A stretch of 64,000 nucleotides of DNA, from positions 187,650,716 to 187,714,715 of the forward strand of contig CP136066.1 in the NCBI GenBank assembly GCA_032622095.1. The letters are read 5' to 3'. The DNA comes from Siphonodentalium dalli. Its lineage: Eukaryota > Mollusca > Scaphopoda > Gadilida > Siphonodentaliidae. A model generated the notes under the pieces. It made no database searches and was not told the DNA's origin. It worked only from the letters and a program-made list of their open reading frames with translations. Of the stretch, positions 44,395-55,357 are shown in pieces. Each line of letters begins with the position of its first letter. Within the stretch, counting starts at the first letter, position 1. Made by a program: the position numbers and the translations under genes.

Positions 44395-46660
44395 ATATTA
44401 TGGTATTTAAGACCTGCAGATTGTGGTTTTGAGATTGTATTATGGTATTTAAGACCTGCAGATTGTGGTTTTGTGATTGTATTATGGCATTAAAGACCTA
44501 CAGATTGTGGTTTTGAGATTATATTATGGTATTGAAGACCTACCGATTGCGGTTTTGCGATTACATTATAGCATTGAAGACCTACATATTGCAGTTTTGT
44601 GATTATATTATAGCATTGAAGACCTACAGTTTGTGGTTTTGAGATTATATTATGGTATTTACGAACTGCAGATTGTGGTTTTGTGATTATATTATAGCAT
44701 TGAAGACCTACAGTTTGTGGTTTTGAGATTATATTATGGCATTAAAGACCTACAGATTGTGGTTTTGAGATTGTATTATGGCATTGAAGACCTATAGATT
44801 GTGGTTTTGTGATTGTATTATGGCATTAATGACCTACAGATTGTGGTTTTGAGATTATTTTATGGTATTGAAGACCTACCTATTGCGGTTTTGCGATTAC
44901 ATTATAGCATTGAAGACCTACAGATTGCGGTTTTGTCATTATATTATAGAATTGAAGACCTACAGATTGCGGTTTTGTGATTATATTATGGCATTGAATT
45001 TAAGACCTACAGATTGTGGTTTTGTGATTATATTATGGCATTGAAGACCTACATATTGTGGTTTTGTGAGTATATTGTGGTATTAAAGACCTACATATTG
45101 TGGTTTTGTGATTATATTATGGTATTGAAGGAGTTCATATGATGGTTTTGTGATTATATTATGGCATTGAATTTAAGACCTACATATTGTGGTTTTGTGA
45201 GTATATTATGGTTTTAAAGATCTACATATTGTGGTTTTGTGATTATAGATGGTATTGAAGACCTATATATGATGGTTTTGTGATTATATCATGGTATTGA
45301 GGCGTCCATATGGTGGTTTTGTGATTATATTATGGTTTTAAAGATCTACATATTGTGGTTTTGTGATTATAGATGGTATTGAAGACCTATAAATGATGGT
45401 TTTGTGATTATATCATGGTATTGATGCGTCCATATGGTGGTTTTGTGATTATATTATGGTTTTAAAGATCTACATATTGTGGTTTTGTGATTATATTATG
45501 GTATTGAAGTCCTACATATTGTGGTTTTGTGATTATAGATGGTATTAAAGACCTACAGATTGTGGTTTTGTGATTATATTATGGTATTTAAGACCTACAG
45601 ATGGTGGTTTTGTGATATATTATGATATTGAAGACCTACATATTGTGGTTTTGTGATTATATTATGGTGTTAAAGACATACATATTGTGGTTTTGTGATT
45701 ATATTATGGTATTAAAGACATACATATTGTGGTTTTGTGATTATAGATGGTATTAAAGACCTACATATTGTGGTTTTGTGATTATATTATGGTATTGAAG
45801 ACCTACATATTGTGGTTTTGTGATTATAGATGGTATTAAAGACCTAGAGATTGTGGTTTTGTGATTATATTATGGTATTTAAGACCTACAGATGGTGGTT
45901 TTGTGATTATATTATGGTATGGAAGACCTACAGATTGTGGTTTTGTGATTATATTATGGTGTTAAAGACCTACATATTGTGGTTTTGTGATTATATTATG
46001 GTATGGAAGACCTACAGATTGTGGTTTTGTGATTATATTATGGTGTTAAAGACCTACATATTGTGGTTTTGTGATTATATTATGGTATTAAAGACGTTCA
46101 TGGTTGTGGTGTTGTGATTATATTATGGTATTGAAGACCTACAGATTGTGGTTTTGTGATTATATTATGGTATTGAAGACCTACATATTGTGGTTTTGTG
46201 ATTATATTATGGTGTTAAAGGCCTACATATTGTGGTTTTGTGATTATATTATGGTATGGAAGACCTACAGATTGTGGTTTTGTGATTATATTATGGTGTT
46301 AAAGACCTACATATTGTGGTTTTGTGATTATATTATGGTATGGAAGGCCTACATATTGTGGTTTTGTGATTATATTATGGTATGGAAGACCTACATATGG
46401 TGGTTTTCTGATTATATTATGGTATTAAAGACGTTCATGGTTGTGGTGTTGTGATTATATTATGGTATTAAAGACGTTCATGGTTGTGGTGTTGTGATTA
46501 TATTATGGTATTGAAGACCTACGGAGTTTGGTTTTGTGATTATATTATGGTATGGAAGACCTACATAATTATGGTGGTTTTCTGATTATATTATGGTATT
46601 AAAGACGTTCATGGTTGTGGTGTTGTGATTATATTATGGTACTGAAGTCGTATCAATGGA
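44395..46660. repeat. 42-bp minisatellite array, about 50 copies
   Basis: The unit reads ATTATATTATGGTATTGAAG then ACCTACATATTGTGGTTTTG then TG. Copies vary at a few positions, and the pattern shifts along the array, with GCATTGAAG units early and GTGTTAAAG and ATGGAAG units later. Because 42 is a multiple of three, one frame stays open for long stretches and predicts a 14-residue repeat. This is a by-product, not a gene. Confidence 0.95.
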
Positions 46661-47289
46661 TGTTTTGTAATTAGATTATGGTATTGTAGACGTGCATGTG
46701 GTGGTTTTTGTGGTGTCAAATCAGACAGGATATCTTTAACATATCAAGAGGCATGAGACGAATTCCATAAAGTTGTGCGGTTCTATAATAGATGCTCACA
46801 CAGCCAGTTATCTTGAAAATAAGCTCATTTTGAACTTATTTCAAAAATACAAAAAAGACCATATCCGCATTATTGAATCTGAATTTACTCTCTATTATGC
46901 ACTCTTTTTAATGTGTTTTCACTGTGTTTTCACATAACACGGAATAACCTATTTAAGTCCACTATCAGAATCAAATAAGTCAAATGTGAACCTATGTGGA
47001 TATTTAGGTTCAATGTGAACCTATTTGCACGAGGATATGTTGACACCAACCGTCAAATCCTGAATACCGATTATAATATGTTTGGCATATATGAATACCG
47101 AGTACCATTTAGCAGGGAAATATGCATATATCTTTAAATCACCCGAATAGAAGATAACTGGTGGTGACAAACTCTTGAAAAGAACGAAGAAATTCAGGAA
47201 AATAAACACTGAAAATCTATGTCAGCAAAAGTTAGAAATAAATGCCCCATACGTACCTGACAACAAAGTTATATCCACACAAAATCAAA
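46661..47289. other. No gene seen
   Basis: AT-rich. A GTGTCAAATCAGACAGGATAT phrase near 46724 matches the tail of family H. Confidence 0.4.
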
Positions 47290-47960
47290 TCCCGTCCTGA
47301 GATTCACCAATCGGTATAGCTCAAGTTATATCCACCAAAATCCCGTTCTGATATCACTAATCGGTACAGCTCAAGTTATATCCACCAAAATCCCGTTCTG
47401 ATATCACTAATCGGTACAGCTCAAGTTATATCCACCAAAATCCCGTTCTGATATCACTAATCGGTACAGCTCAAGTTATATCCACCAAAATCCCGTTCTG
47501 ATATACACTAATCGGTACAGCTCAAGTTATATCCACCAAAATCCCGTTCTGGGATACACAAATCGGTACAGCTCAAGTTATATCCACCAAAATCCCGTTC
47601 TGATATACACAAATCGGTATAGCTCAAGTTATATCCACCAAAATCCCGTTCTCATATACACTAATCGGTATAGCTCAAGTTATATCCACCAAAATCCCGT
47701 TCTCATATACACTAATCGGTATAGCTCAAGTTATATCCACATCAAAATCCCGTTCTCATATACACTAATCGGTATAGCTCAAGTTATATCCACACCAAAA
47801 TCCCGTTCTGTCCGTTCTGATATACAAACATCGTTACAGCTCAAGTTATATCCACACCAAAATCCCGTTCTGTCCGTTCTGATATACAAACATCGGTACA
47901 GCTCAAGTTATATCCACCAAAATCCCGTTCTTACATACTCTAATCGGTACAGCTCAATCA
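47290..47960. repeat. 50-58 bp satellite array, about 13 copies
   Basis: The unit contains AATCGGTACAGCTCAAGTTA, then TATCCACCAAAATCCCGTTC, then TGATATCACT. Early units are 50 bp; later ones carry small insertions (ATACACTA, or an extra CTGTCCGTT). High similarity implies recent expansion. Confidence 0.95.
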
Positions 47961-48479
47961 CAGAAAAGTACATCGACATTCAACCCTTAAATACCATAAC
48001 AGAACACCGCGGAAGACACCATAGAACTGATGACATAAACCTAACTTATACGCACAGAACAACATAAAGGCAGGTTCGATCGGAATATAACTTTTTCGAT
48101 AAGCCCATTGAATCCTGTCAGCGCACATCTGCCTTCGTCTCGCGGTGCACGTTGCTTGCCATATAATGCCAGCATTGGACGAGAACAAACACAAACGGTT
48201 ACATTATTATCATACACTCTTAATTAACTATTCTATAGAATGGAATATGTTTTGTATACGGTGAATATGCCAAGTAAATCTGTCCGAATGTTTACACTAT
48301 TTGTTCCTTTTGGTTGCATTGGGGCAATAAATCAACGCTAATGGTGTTTGTGTTGGGACAACAAAATGTCTTGCAAATGTCTGTATGTGTTCTATGAAGC
48401 GCTTCGTGATTCCCACTCGTATCTCCGTGTCAATCCATGACCATTTATGTAAGAAATTTAGACATCAAATGTGAAAATA
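47961..48479. other. No gene seen
   Basis: Some frames on the minus strand but no recognisable product. Confidence 0.35.
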
Positions 48480-48800
48480 AGAGCATCGCTAGGGCGTGGT
48501 AAAATATGCCCTTTGTAATTCCTACAAATGCCATTACCCTGGTGAAAGTTTGGCAGGCGACTGTATTTTGGGCTAGAAAACTACTCATATTATTATCCGG
48601 AAACGACAATTAAGAGCACATTCCAACTAAAGGGCAATAACTCTGGTGAAAAATGGCGGGCGGAACCTGAATTCAAACGTATCCTGTAGTTTGTGCTAGT
48701 AAATCCACATACCAAATTTAATTCCAATCAGTTGAAACTAGCTCAATTTATCATCCGAAAACCAAAAGCGAACTGACGGACAGACAAATAACATGATACA
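48480..48800. repeat. Dispersed repeat with GGGCAATAACTCTGGTG
   Basis: Two diverged units (about 48500-48610 and 48620-48790) carry CCTGGTGAAAGTTTGGCAGGC/CTCTGGTGAAAAATGGCGGGC-like text and ATTATCCGGAAAC/TTATCCGAAAAC. The second ends in CTGACGGACAGACAAA. This kind of repeat is common in mollusc genomes as I know them. Confidence 0.5.
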
Positions 48801-49520
48801 TCACATTTTTAAACAACGGGCGTATACAAATGCAAACGTAAGTCTATTCACACTCTTATATACAGTTTTGGAACTACACCCACACTTTAGAGATCCGGTC
48901 CAATTTGACACCAAATTTGACCAAACATTCTCTAATTTTCAGCTTATCATATAAAAGAAAATGTTAAATACTTGGAATGAATATCATTCGTATCACACAG
49001 ACATTTGCGAAAATCCACACAACCATCCATAAGTAATGAGTCGAAAACGATAGCAAAATTTCATAATTGAAAACTCTCTTTATTATCTACTTTTGGCGAC
49101 GGAAGCATAGACGCTCTTTATAAGAGACTGTCATTAGAGTTTTGCTAGGCTGACAAATATTCAAAACATTAAAACTTAATCTTTTGAAGATCAGGAAAAA
49201 TTAGGAATAGACTAACACTGAATGCTGTTTTCTGTCCCATGTAAATGTGTTTTTTTTTGTCAGGGACCCAAACATCGTGTTCAAAGTTGTATATGTTATG
49301 ACTTCAATTCGTCTTTCTGTGAAATATAATGCTCGTAGAAAGGTGGTTCAATTATTTATTATTCCACCAGTACCAAACCTTGGAATATTTTTAAGTTTTG
49401 ATAGGGAACCTTGTAAAGTTGAAAAAATAACGCGAGGAATATATATATTAGTTATTACCTGTTCCTTAATAATGTACTTCACTGTAGGTGAAGATCCCAA
49501 CTCGTAATTGCACGATTTAA
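48801..49520. other. No gene; family H copy at about 49080-49200
   Basis: GACGGAAGCATAGACGCTCT, GTTTTGCTAGGCTGACAAA and TTTTGAAGATCAGG match family H. The 86-codon frame at 49247-49507 has no recognisable domain. Confidence 0.45.
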
Positions 49521-50339
49521 GGGTGGATACACACATGCATGTAATCTCTGTAATTATCGTGTATTTGGCGTTTTGCATGGATCATACAGACAATGTAATA
49601 TGTGTCCACTGACAACCCCATCATTGCCGACGTGCTGACCGCACTGAGTTCTAGTTCCAAGTAAGTCGGAATATAGAGGGTGCCGCTATCATGGCCGAGT
49701 CGCCATGCCACTTAACATAATTGTTCGTGGGATAACCCATATGGTGGACGTTCTATCTAAATAATTACCAGTCCTCTCTTGATATTTATAGCAGTGGTGG
49801 ATCAGGATTTCCACGACTTGGGGCTATATATGATCCCCAACTTGAGGCTATATATGATCCCGAAAGTTACCAGGCGGGGTGGCTAACTCTGAGCTATTTA
49901 AGTAAAACATAATATATTGTACCTTCTTGCCCAGATTATTCCGACCGATACATTCAACTAAGTCCCTTAGCGATTTGAAGCTTTCGAGACCCCACGCCAA
50001 ACAAGCATCATGGTCGAACATGATCTATATCAAGTCTGTACATGCCAGACGTGTCGCTTCTGATGTTCGTGCATTAATAAAATGCCAGATATCACACATA
50101 CTTGACTAATTTCTTCATCCGTACGAGAAGACATGTTTTGGACTGGCCTTAAATGTCCTGATAGCAGACAGTTTGACTTCGCTTATCACTACTCACTTGT
50201 CTGGCCTGTTAACAATGAACCGTTCGCGCGCAGGTGATTAATGTTGTCAATTATTGGTGCGGTTGTCAATTATTGGTGTGGTCATGTAAAATACATGTAT
50301 TTTACATACAGAAATTACATGCATGTGTGTATCCACCCT
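49521..50339. mobile_element. PIF/Harbinger-like non-autonomous element
   Basis: GGGTGGATACACACATGCAT (49521) is inverted at the right as ATGCATGTGTGTATCCACCC (to 50339). The terminal repeats are ~32 bp with about one mismatch. TAA directly flanks both ends (49518-49520 and 50340-50342). A 3-bp TAA duplication with G-rich ends fits PIF/Harbinger. No transposase in the 819-bp element. Confidence 0.75.
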
Positions 50340-50678
50340 AAGTGACTTTGTGGGATATTTTGCTTTGCGTCGCTTACAATTATGGAATTTCTCCTGGGTA
50401 ATTAATTCAATGTTTATTGCGATATCAGCAATAGAGACATGACCCCCCCCCCCTAAAATGAAGTAGATTATTGAGGATCGCGTATTAACAAAGAAATATA
50501 TTCCCTGCTTTGTTTGTTGATGTTATAAAGTTCCCTGTCATAACGGGTCAAAACATCAAAAAGTTACCATGTTTTGTACTAGTGGAATATGATCTCTACG
50601 GGCGTTAGCCAGAGTAGAGATTCATGACATGATCTATCTATAATTATCATGTTTTATAACTAACTTGATCTTTTCAAA
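50340..50678. other. No gene; short poly(C) tract near 50444
   Basis: A small palindromic phrase AATCTCTACTCTGGCTAACG/CGGGCGTTAGCCAGAGTAGAGATT-like lies near 50595-50620. Nothing else. Confidence 0.35.
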
Positions 50679-51844
50679 TTAACCCTTTCTATACTAAATG
50701 GATTCTTCCATTCAGTTATAAAAGTACAAAATGGAACAGTCTATTATTCATTTAAATGGATGTTAAAGGGGTACTGTACACTAAATCCGGTCATTTTTAG
50801 GACCATCTCCTTTTATACTCAACATAAAATATACAACAAATGAATGAATTTGAGACATGGATTAGTGCAAAATACGATGAACGATGCAAACAGCATATTA
50901 ATTATAATGGAAGTGAATTAAAGGCACGTGAGGCCTTAGTTGTCGAAAATATTCATATTTGTTCTAATCACCGTAAACAGAAAAACATTAAAACGCATAC
51001 AGTTTCGTTCATATATACCATGACCATCACGTAAACAGCATGTTATCATAAAGACCTACTATATTTTTCCTAAGCAAGAGCCTGATTGTGTTACAGAAGA
51101 CAGCACAATGCTGCTGGCTAATCACACACAAATGGCATAAACGCTCTTTATTCGTTCCATATCAGGAATTCACCAACAAAGAACGCTCTTTATGTTTACC
51201 ATCATAATATAAACAAACACCAGAAAAGTAACTTTTTATGCTTTTGTTTACATAACAATGATCAAAGATATGACAATAACATACTGTTTATGCGATATTT
51301 CTTATTTTTATACGGACAAAGTCTGTCTACATTTTATTGTTCTTTCTGTTTGTGGCGGTTTTTGACGGGTGGAAATATTTTCACAGGATACCCACCGCCA
51401 AGGCCAACCGTACCTTTAATGACTCCAGTCACATATTCATTTGCATTATAATTACCATTTTGTTTGTGTTGTTCATATGGTAAATGGGTGTATTTTGCAC
51501 TTACTTATATGGTTCAAATTTATTCATTTGTTGCATATATATTCTTTTGAGTATAAAAGGAGATTGTCCCAAAATGACGGATTGTGTGTGCAGTAGCCCT
51601 TTAATGTGATAAAAGCAGACAATAATAAAATAAAAAGTGCAGAAGGAGCCCTATTTATTGAGGGAAATATTTAGATAATAAGTTCAACAAACGATGGTCG
51701 TTTGCTGAACTTATTATGTGAACATTTCCTATGGGATAACTACTCAGCAGTAATGCTTTTGTGTAGAAATGGTTAAACTTATTATCTGAACATTTCCTAT
51801 GTGATAACTACTCAGCAGTGATGCTTTAGTATAGAAAGGGTCAA
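50679..51844. mobile_element. TTAA-type MITE, CCCTTTCTATACTAAAT type, with a second MITE nested inside
   Basis: TTAACCCTTTCTATACTAAA at 50679 and TTTAGTATAGAAAGGGTCAA ending at 51844 (TTAA decayed to TCAA). Without the nested element (50763-51604) it is close to the length of its relatives. A right-end duplicate (AGAAATGGTTAA near 51777) occurs here too. Confidence 0.75.
50763..51604. mobile_element. TTAA-flanked MITE with ~60-bp terminal repeats, nested
   Basis: TTAAAGGGGTACTGTACACT at 50763 is inverted at the right end (GCAGTAGCCCTTTAA, to 51604). The terminal repeats continue through TCTCCTTTTATACTCAA/TTGAGTATAAAAGGAGA. Exact TTAA at both ends. It contains two ACGCTCTTTA motifs (51141 and 51183) and a 64-codon frame (50840-51034) with no known domain. 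Confidence 0.85.
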
Positions 51845-51934
51845 CATGGATATACCAACCTGACTTTTATCTCGAATGCTCCTTCAACTGAACGCTTATA
51901 TATGTCAGTGATAGCACTCTCTTTTATTCGCAAT

Positions 51935-52497
51935 TTAAAGGGCTACTGTACGCCATTTTCAATAAATTCCCGGCAATAACAACGATCTAATATCGATAAA
52001 TATCCATAATATATAGAAAAATAAGTAATTTGAGTCGAATATGTATTCTGTAAACGTTCAGTTTAATAGGTTGTCTTAAAATAAAAGATAATAATTTGAT
52101 ATAAATTTAATTTACGGCTGCATGGAGTCATAAATTAAATTACGAATTTCCGTGTACAAGACGTAATCAAACTAATTGGCGGATAGTGTATTATTGGGCA
52201 ACGCATGGCACACGTGCATGATCGTTTAAAAATATATGTTGATACGGGCCGTAAACTCAAGCCACTCACTGACTGGTGACTGTACAATAACATAAATGAG
52301 TATCTGGGACTAGTATGCATATAATATAACATTTATTTGACACAAATTACTCGACTACGACTATTTGTATTTTGGAATTCCGGTTAATCTGCCACCCGTA
52401 ACATTACTTCGTACTCAACAGACTTTCAAATAATGGAAATCTGGTTACCTTATTCTACAGAAACCAACAACAACATTTGAGTATAGTATCCCTTTAA
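51935..52497. mobile_element. TTAA-flanked MITE of the AAAGGGNTACTGTA family
   Basis: TTAAAGGGCTACTGTACGCC at 51935 and TGAGTATAGTATCCCTTTAA ending at 52497, with TTAA intact on both sides. The interior is an inverted match to 13024-13566. Confidence 0.85.
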
Positions 52498-52796
52498 CCT
52501 GAAAAAAATATATATTTCCTCTGGACTTCATCTCCCATATATAAGATAAAGATGATCTTCCGGCGGCGTTGTACGTCTTTGGTGATTACATGCATGTATA
52601 CTCAAGAACTTCGAGGTAAATTGACATGTAAGATTGCCCTATTCATACACCGATATGTGTATTATAGATCTTATTAGATGCGCCATCTACATAGTAACTA
52701 GCCTATGATAAATACAGACACTCACCAGAAAAGTTCATCAGATGTAGATTAAGCGGGAGCTTCCTGTGGTATGTAAACTTGGGCATTTAACTCTTC
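52498..52796. other. No gene seen
   Basis: No feature recognised. Confidence 0.35.
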
Positions 52797-53060
52797 GTTT
52801 GAATAAAGACGCAGCATCTCGAGGGAGCAATTACGCAATAAATTATTAAGGACATCGGGTCGATAAAATCACCCCGAGGATGTCGGACTTGACAACAGAG
52901 AACACTACCTTATTATGACAATAATAATTTCGAAAGTTCCGTTTCCTTGCACCGAAGACACAGGACTGTATATCTGGAAGCTTTACGCGACATCATCCAC
53001 ATTATGATTACCACAATGGTCTCGCGGATTGTTATGAATTATCAATAGCTCGGGTTCCAT
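52797..53060 (+). repeat. Local duplicate, copy 1
   Basis: TTAACTCTTCGTTTGAATAAAG, GAGCAATTACGCAATAAATTATT-type text, CAGAGAACACTACCTTATTATG, AAGCTTTACGC and CACAATGGTCTCGC occur in the same order at 54293-54560. Roughly four of five bases agree. Copy 1 has stops where copy 2 is open, so there is no sign of coding. Confidence 0.75.
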
Positions 53061-53109
53061 CCGTGAGTCCCAAAACAAAATTGTCGATCGAGAATTTCGT
53101 CTGATCAGG

Positions 53110-53470
53110 GAAGTGGTGACTACCCCCCCCCCCCCCCACAACTCGGGTCAAACTTTTCAACAGTTGGCAAATGCATGTCTGAAACAACCTTTTTTAATCT
53201 CATTATTTGATTTTGAAACCAGTAATTAGCGGGGAATGTATTGTTTTAGAGCAACAGTAGCATACTATTTTACTGTTGGTCAAAGTTTTGGACTGAAATG
53301 GCCATCAGTTGGACATTTTCCAACCCTAGGGGTGTCAGGTTGGGAATTTCCAACCAAGGGGAGAGGGTATTTCGCGAACATATATAGGATTTAGGTCTGG
53401 TTCAGTTGGAAATATCAAGGTGGACTCCCCACAAGAAGACCCTCTAGATACGTCCCTGGTTGTGAATTGT
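53110..53470. repeat. Dispersed repeat family F, copy 2
   Basis: Preceded by a C run (about 53125-53139). AACAGTTGGCAAATGCATGTC, TTTTGGACTGAAATGGCCATC, AGTTGGACATTTTCCAACCC and ACCCTCTAGATACGTCCCTGG correspond to 42400-42770. Confidence 0.65.
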
Positions 53471-53719
53471 GCTAACATATGAATGCTCACATTCTGGTAA
53501 TGATAGTCGTTCTCTCCCCCAAAAACTGCTGCCAAAAAAAACAACAACAACAGCAACAACTAAAATTCTATGAATGACATTAAAGTAATGACTCTTGCAA
53601 ATACCATTCATTGTCGACAAAGTGAATATTTTTAGAACCATTGGACGGCCCATGGCCAAGTGGTCCTGCTAATCTTCTATGATGCTGGTGGTCCTGCTGA
53701 ATTGCCATGATGCGTGTAG
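53471..53719. other. No gene seen
   Basis: An AAC/ACA-rich simple stretch near 53536-53560; nothing else. Confidence 0.4.
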
Positions 53720-53960
53720 GGCAAACTGTTGCCGTTACGAAAAAGTACCGTTATTTTTGTCACATTCGCTGTGTTTGGCTAGTCCCGGCGATTTTAGAAA
53801 AAAACCAGTGTGTGTATGAAACATTCAAGAACATATATATTTTTGAAAAATATAATAATGCCTGCGCTGGAGTTTCTAAAACAACGTGAATAACCTTCTT
53901 GATTATAGTCGATTTTCACATATTTCATATCACATCAGCAGGACCACTTGACCAGGGGTG
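53720..53960. repeat. Dispersed repeat family E, copy 3
   Basis: GCCGTTACGAAAAAGTACCG, AATAATGCCTGCGCTGGAGT, TGATTATAGTCGATTTTCAC and GACCACTTGACCAGGGGTGT link it to 14603-15215 and 41130-41300. Confidence 0.65.
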
Positions 53961-54083
53961 TGGTCTATCGCACCAATTGAATTGACCCTTCGATCGGCAT
54001 CTTCCTGAATGTTCTTAGTGAACTTGAAGTATTTCTCAGTATCCATTTATATACTTGGATCAGAGAATAAATCATATAAGTAT

Positions 54084-54296
54084 TTAGCCCTTTCAGTGCC
54101 AAGTCCGATTTTTTTATCAACCCATATTTCCTTGATCATTTTTCAAATTTATTGATTATAATAATGTGATACATTGATGGAAAGAGCTGTAAGAGCTCTT
54201 TCCATCAATATCACATTATTAAAATCAATAAATTTGACAAATGATCAAGGAAATATGAGTTGATACAAAAATCGGACTTGGCACTGAAAGGGTTAA
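54084..54296. mobile_element. 213-bp TTAA-type palindromic MITE (CCCTTTCAGTGCC ends)
   Basis: Almost the whole element is one hairpin. CCCTTTCAGTGCCAAGTCCG at the left pairs with CGGACTTGGCACTGAAAGGG at the right. Pairing continues to a small centre near GAGCTGTAAGAGCTC (about 54187). Flanks are TTAG (54084-54087) and TTAA (54293-54296). Its terminal ~45 bp match the nested element at 30182-30674, which holds a hairpin module where this one has its own arm. Confidence 0.85.
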
Positions 54297-54560
54297 CTCT
54301 TCCTTTGAATAAAGGTTCAGCATCTCGATGCAGCAATTACGCAGTAAATTATTCATTACGTCGACTCGATGCAATTACCCTGAGGGTGGTCAGACTTAAC
54401 AAAGAAAATTACCTTATTATGGAGAAATCATTTCGAAAGTTCTATTTCTTTGCACTGAAGACGCAGTACTATCTATCGATAAGCTTTACGCATCAGCAGC
54501 ATCATTATGAAAATCACAATGGTCGCGCCGAGTGCTATGAATTTTCAATGTCTCTGATTC
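54293..54560 (+). repeat. Local duplicate, copy 2
   Basis: Starts at the right edge of the palindromic MITE. Ordered matches to 52797-53060. The 144-codon frame at 54260-54694 crosses the MITE end and this duplicate and is therefore probably not a gene. Confidence 0.7.
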
Positions 54561-54699
54561 CATATCAACAAGGGATAGGAGATGGACTGTCGTCCGGTGC
54601 ATACCCCATTGTCACGAATGTTTTAAAGAAATATTATGTATTTGTTCGAATGCGTGAAACTGATGTTATTATTCAGGCAACTGGAGGAATGTAACATTC

Positions 54700-54970
54700 T
54701 ACTAACATCGCCGAAAATTTGAAGCAAATGGACCGTACCAATCCATAGAAAACATCGTCAGAACTACGCTCAATTGTAAATATTTACTACTCGATTCGGG
54801 ACGCATCTATCGGCGATAAATTAGCGAAAACGATGTCGCCAAAGAGAGCCACTGCATTTAATTGATATATAAGAATGACGGTGTGTGCTGTCAATACTAT
54901 TTGTAAAAATTACTCCCAATTTCTCCATTTCTATTTGATCACCATACCGGAGTGTTCCACATCACTTTAA
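54700..54970 (-). repeat. Dispersed repeat family D, copy 3 (inverted)
   Basis: Inverted matches to 30775-31125 and 32435-32790: CCATAGAAAACATCGTC, TCGCCAAAGAGAGCCACTGC and CCATTTCTATTTGATCACC. Confidence 0.75.
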
Positions 54971-55302
54971 GTTATACGATTAATGTGGATATTGAACTGA
55001 TATACAATTAACATGAAACGCGTGGTCACACATCATGGTGCATAGCTGTTTCTTCCTTTTTTTGGCAATTGTATACAGCGAAATCACAATGCAAATGCAA
55101 CCGAAATTAAATTCACACCACTGTACTCACCACTATCCGATTAATAGCCAAGAATAATAAATTTCCAGAAAAGAGGTCATTCCATAGAAATAAAGTGCAC
55201 ATGGAATAGGGTTCCACCTATTAAACAATAATTCGATAACGCATACATTCGATAATGCAGACATTCGATAATTTAGATACAGAAAATGTTGGCCTCTGTG
55301 AG
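54971..55302. other. No gene seen
   Basis: A short GATAAT-rich repeat (ATTCGATAA three times near 55230-55272). Confidence 0.4.
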
Positions 55303-55357
55303 TTAGGATCAACCAGTCGCGACAGGCCCGGTGCCTGTCGCGACTAGTTGATCCTAA
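55303..55357. repeat. 55-bp near-perfect hairpin
   Basis: TTAGGATCAACCAGTCGCGA pairs with TCGCGACTAGTTGATCCTAA. The stem continues to CAGGC/GCCTG around a CCGGT centre. GC-rich middle, one mismatch (CCAG/CTAG). Not explained by a neighbouring gene. Confidence 0.9.

Noticed and set aside
45851-46454. Two frames encoding 14-residue repeats (WFCDYIMV...) that look like a repeat protein
   Set aside because: They follow from the 42-bp minisatellite unit being divisible by three; many units elsewhere in the array break the frame and there is no non-repeat domain.
54260-54694. 144-codon plus-strand frame
   Set aside because: It begins in the MITE end, and its duplicate at 52797-53060 is full of stops.
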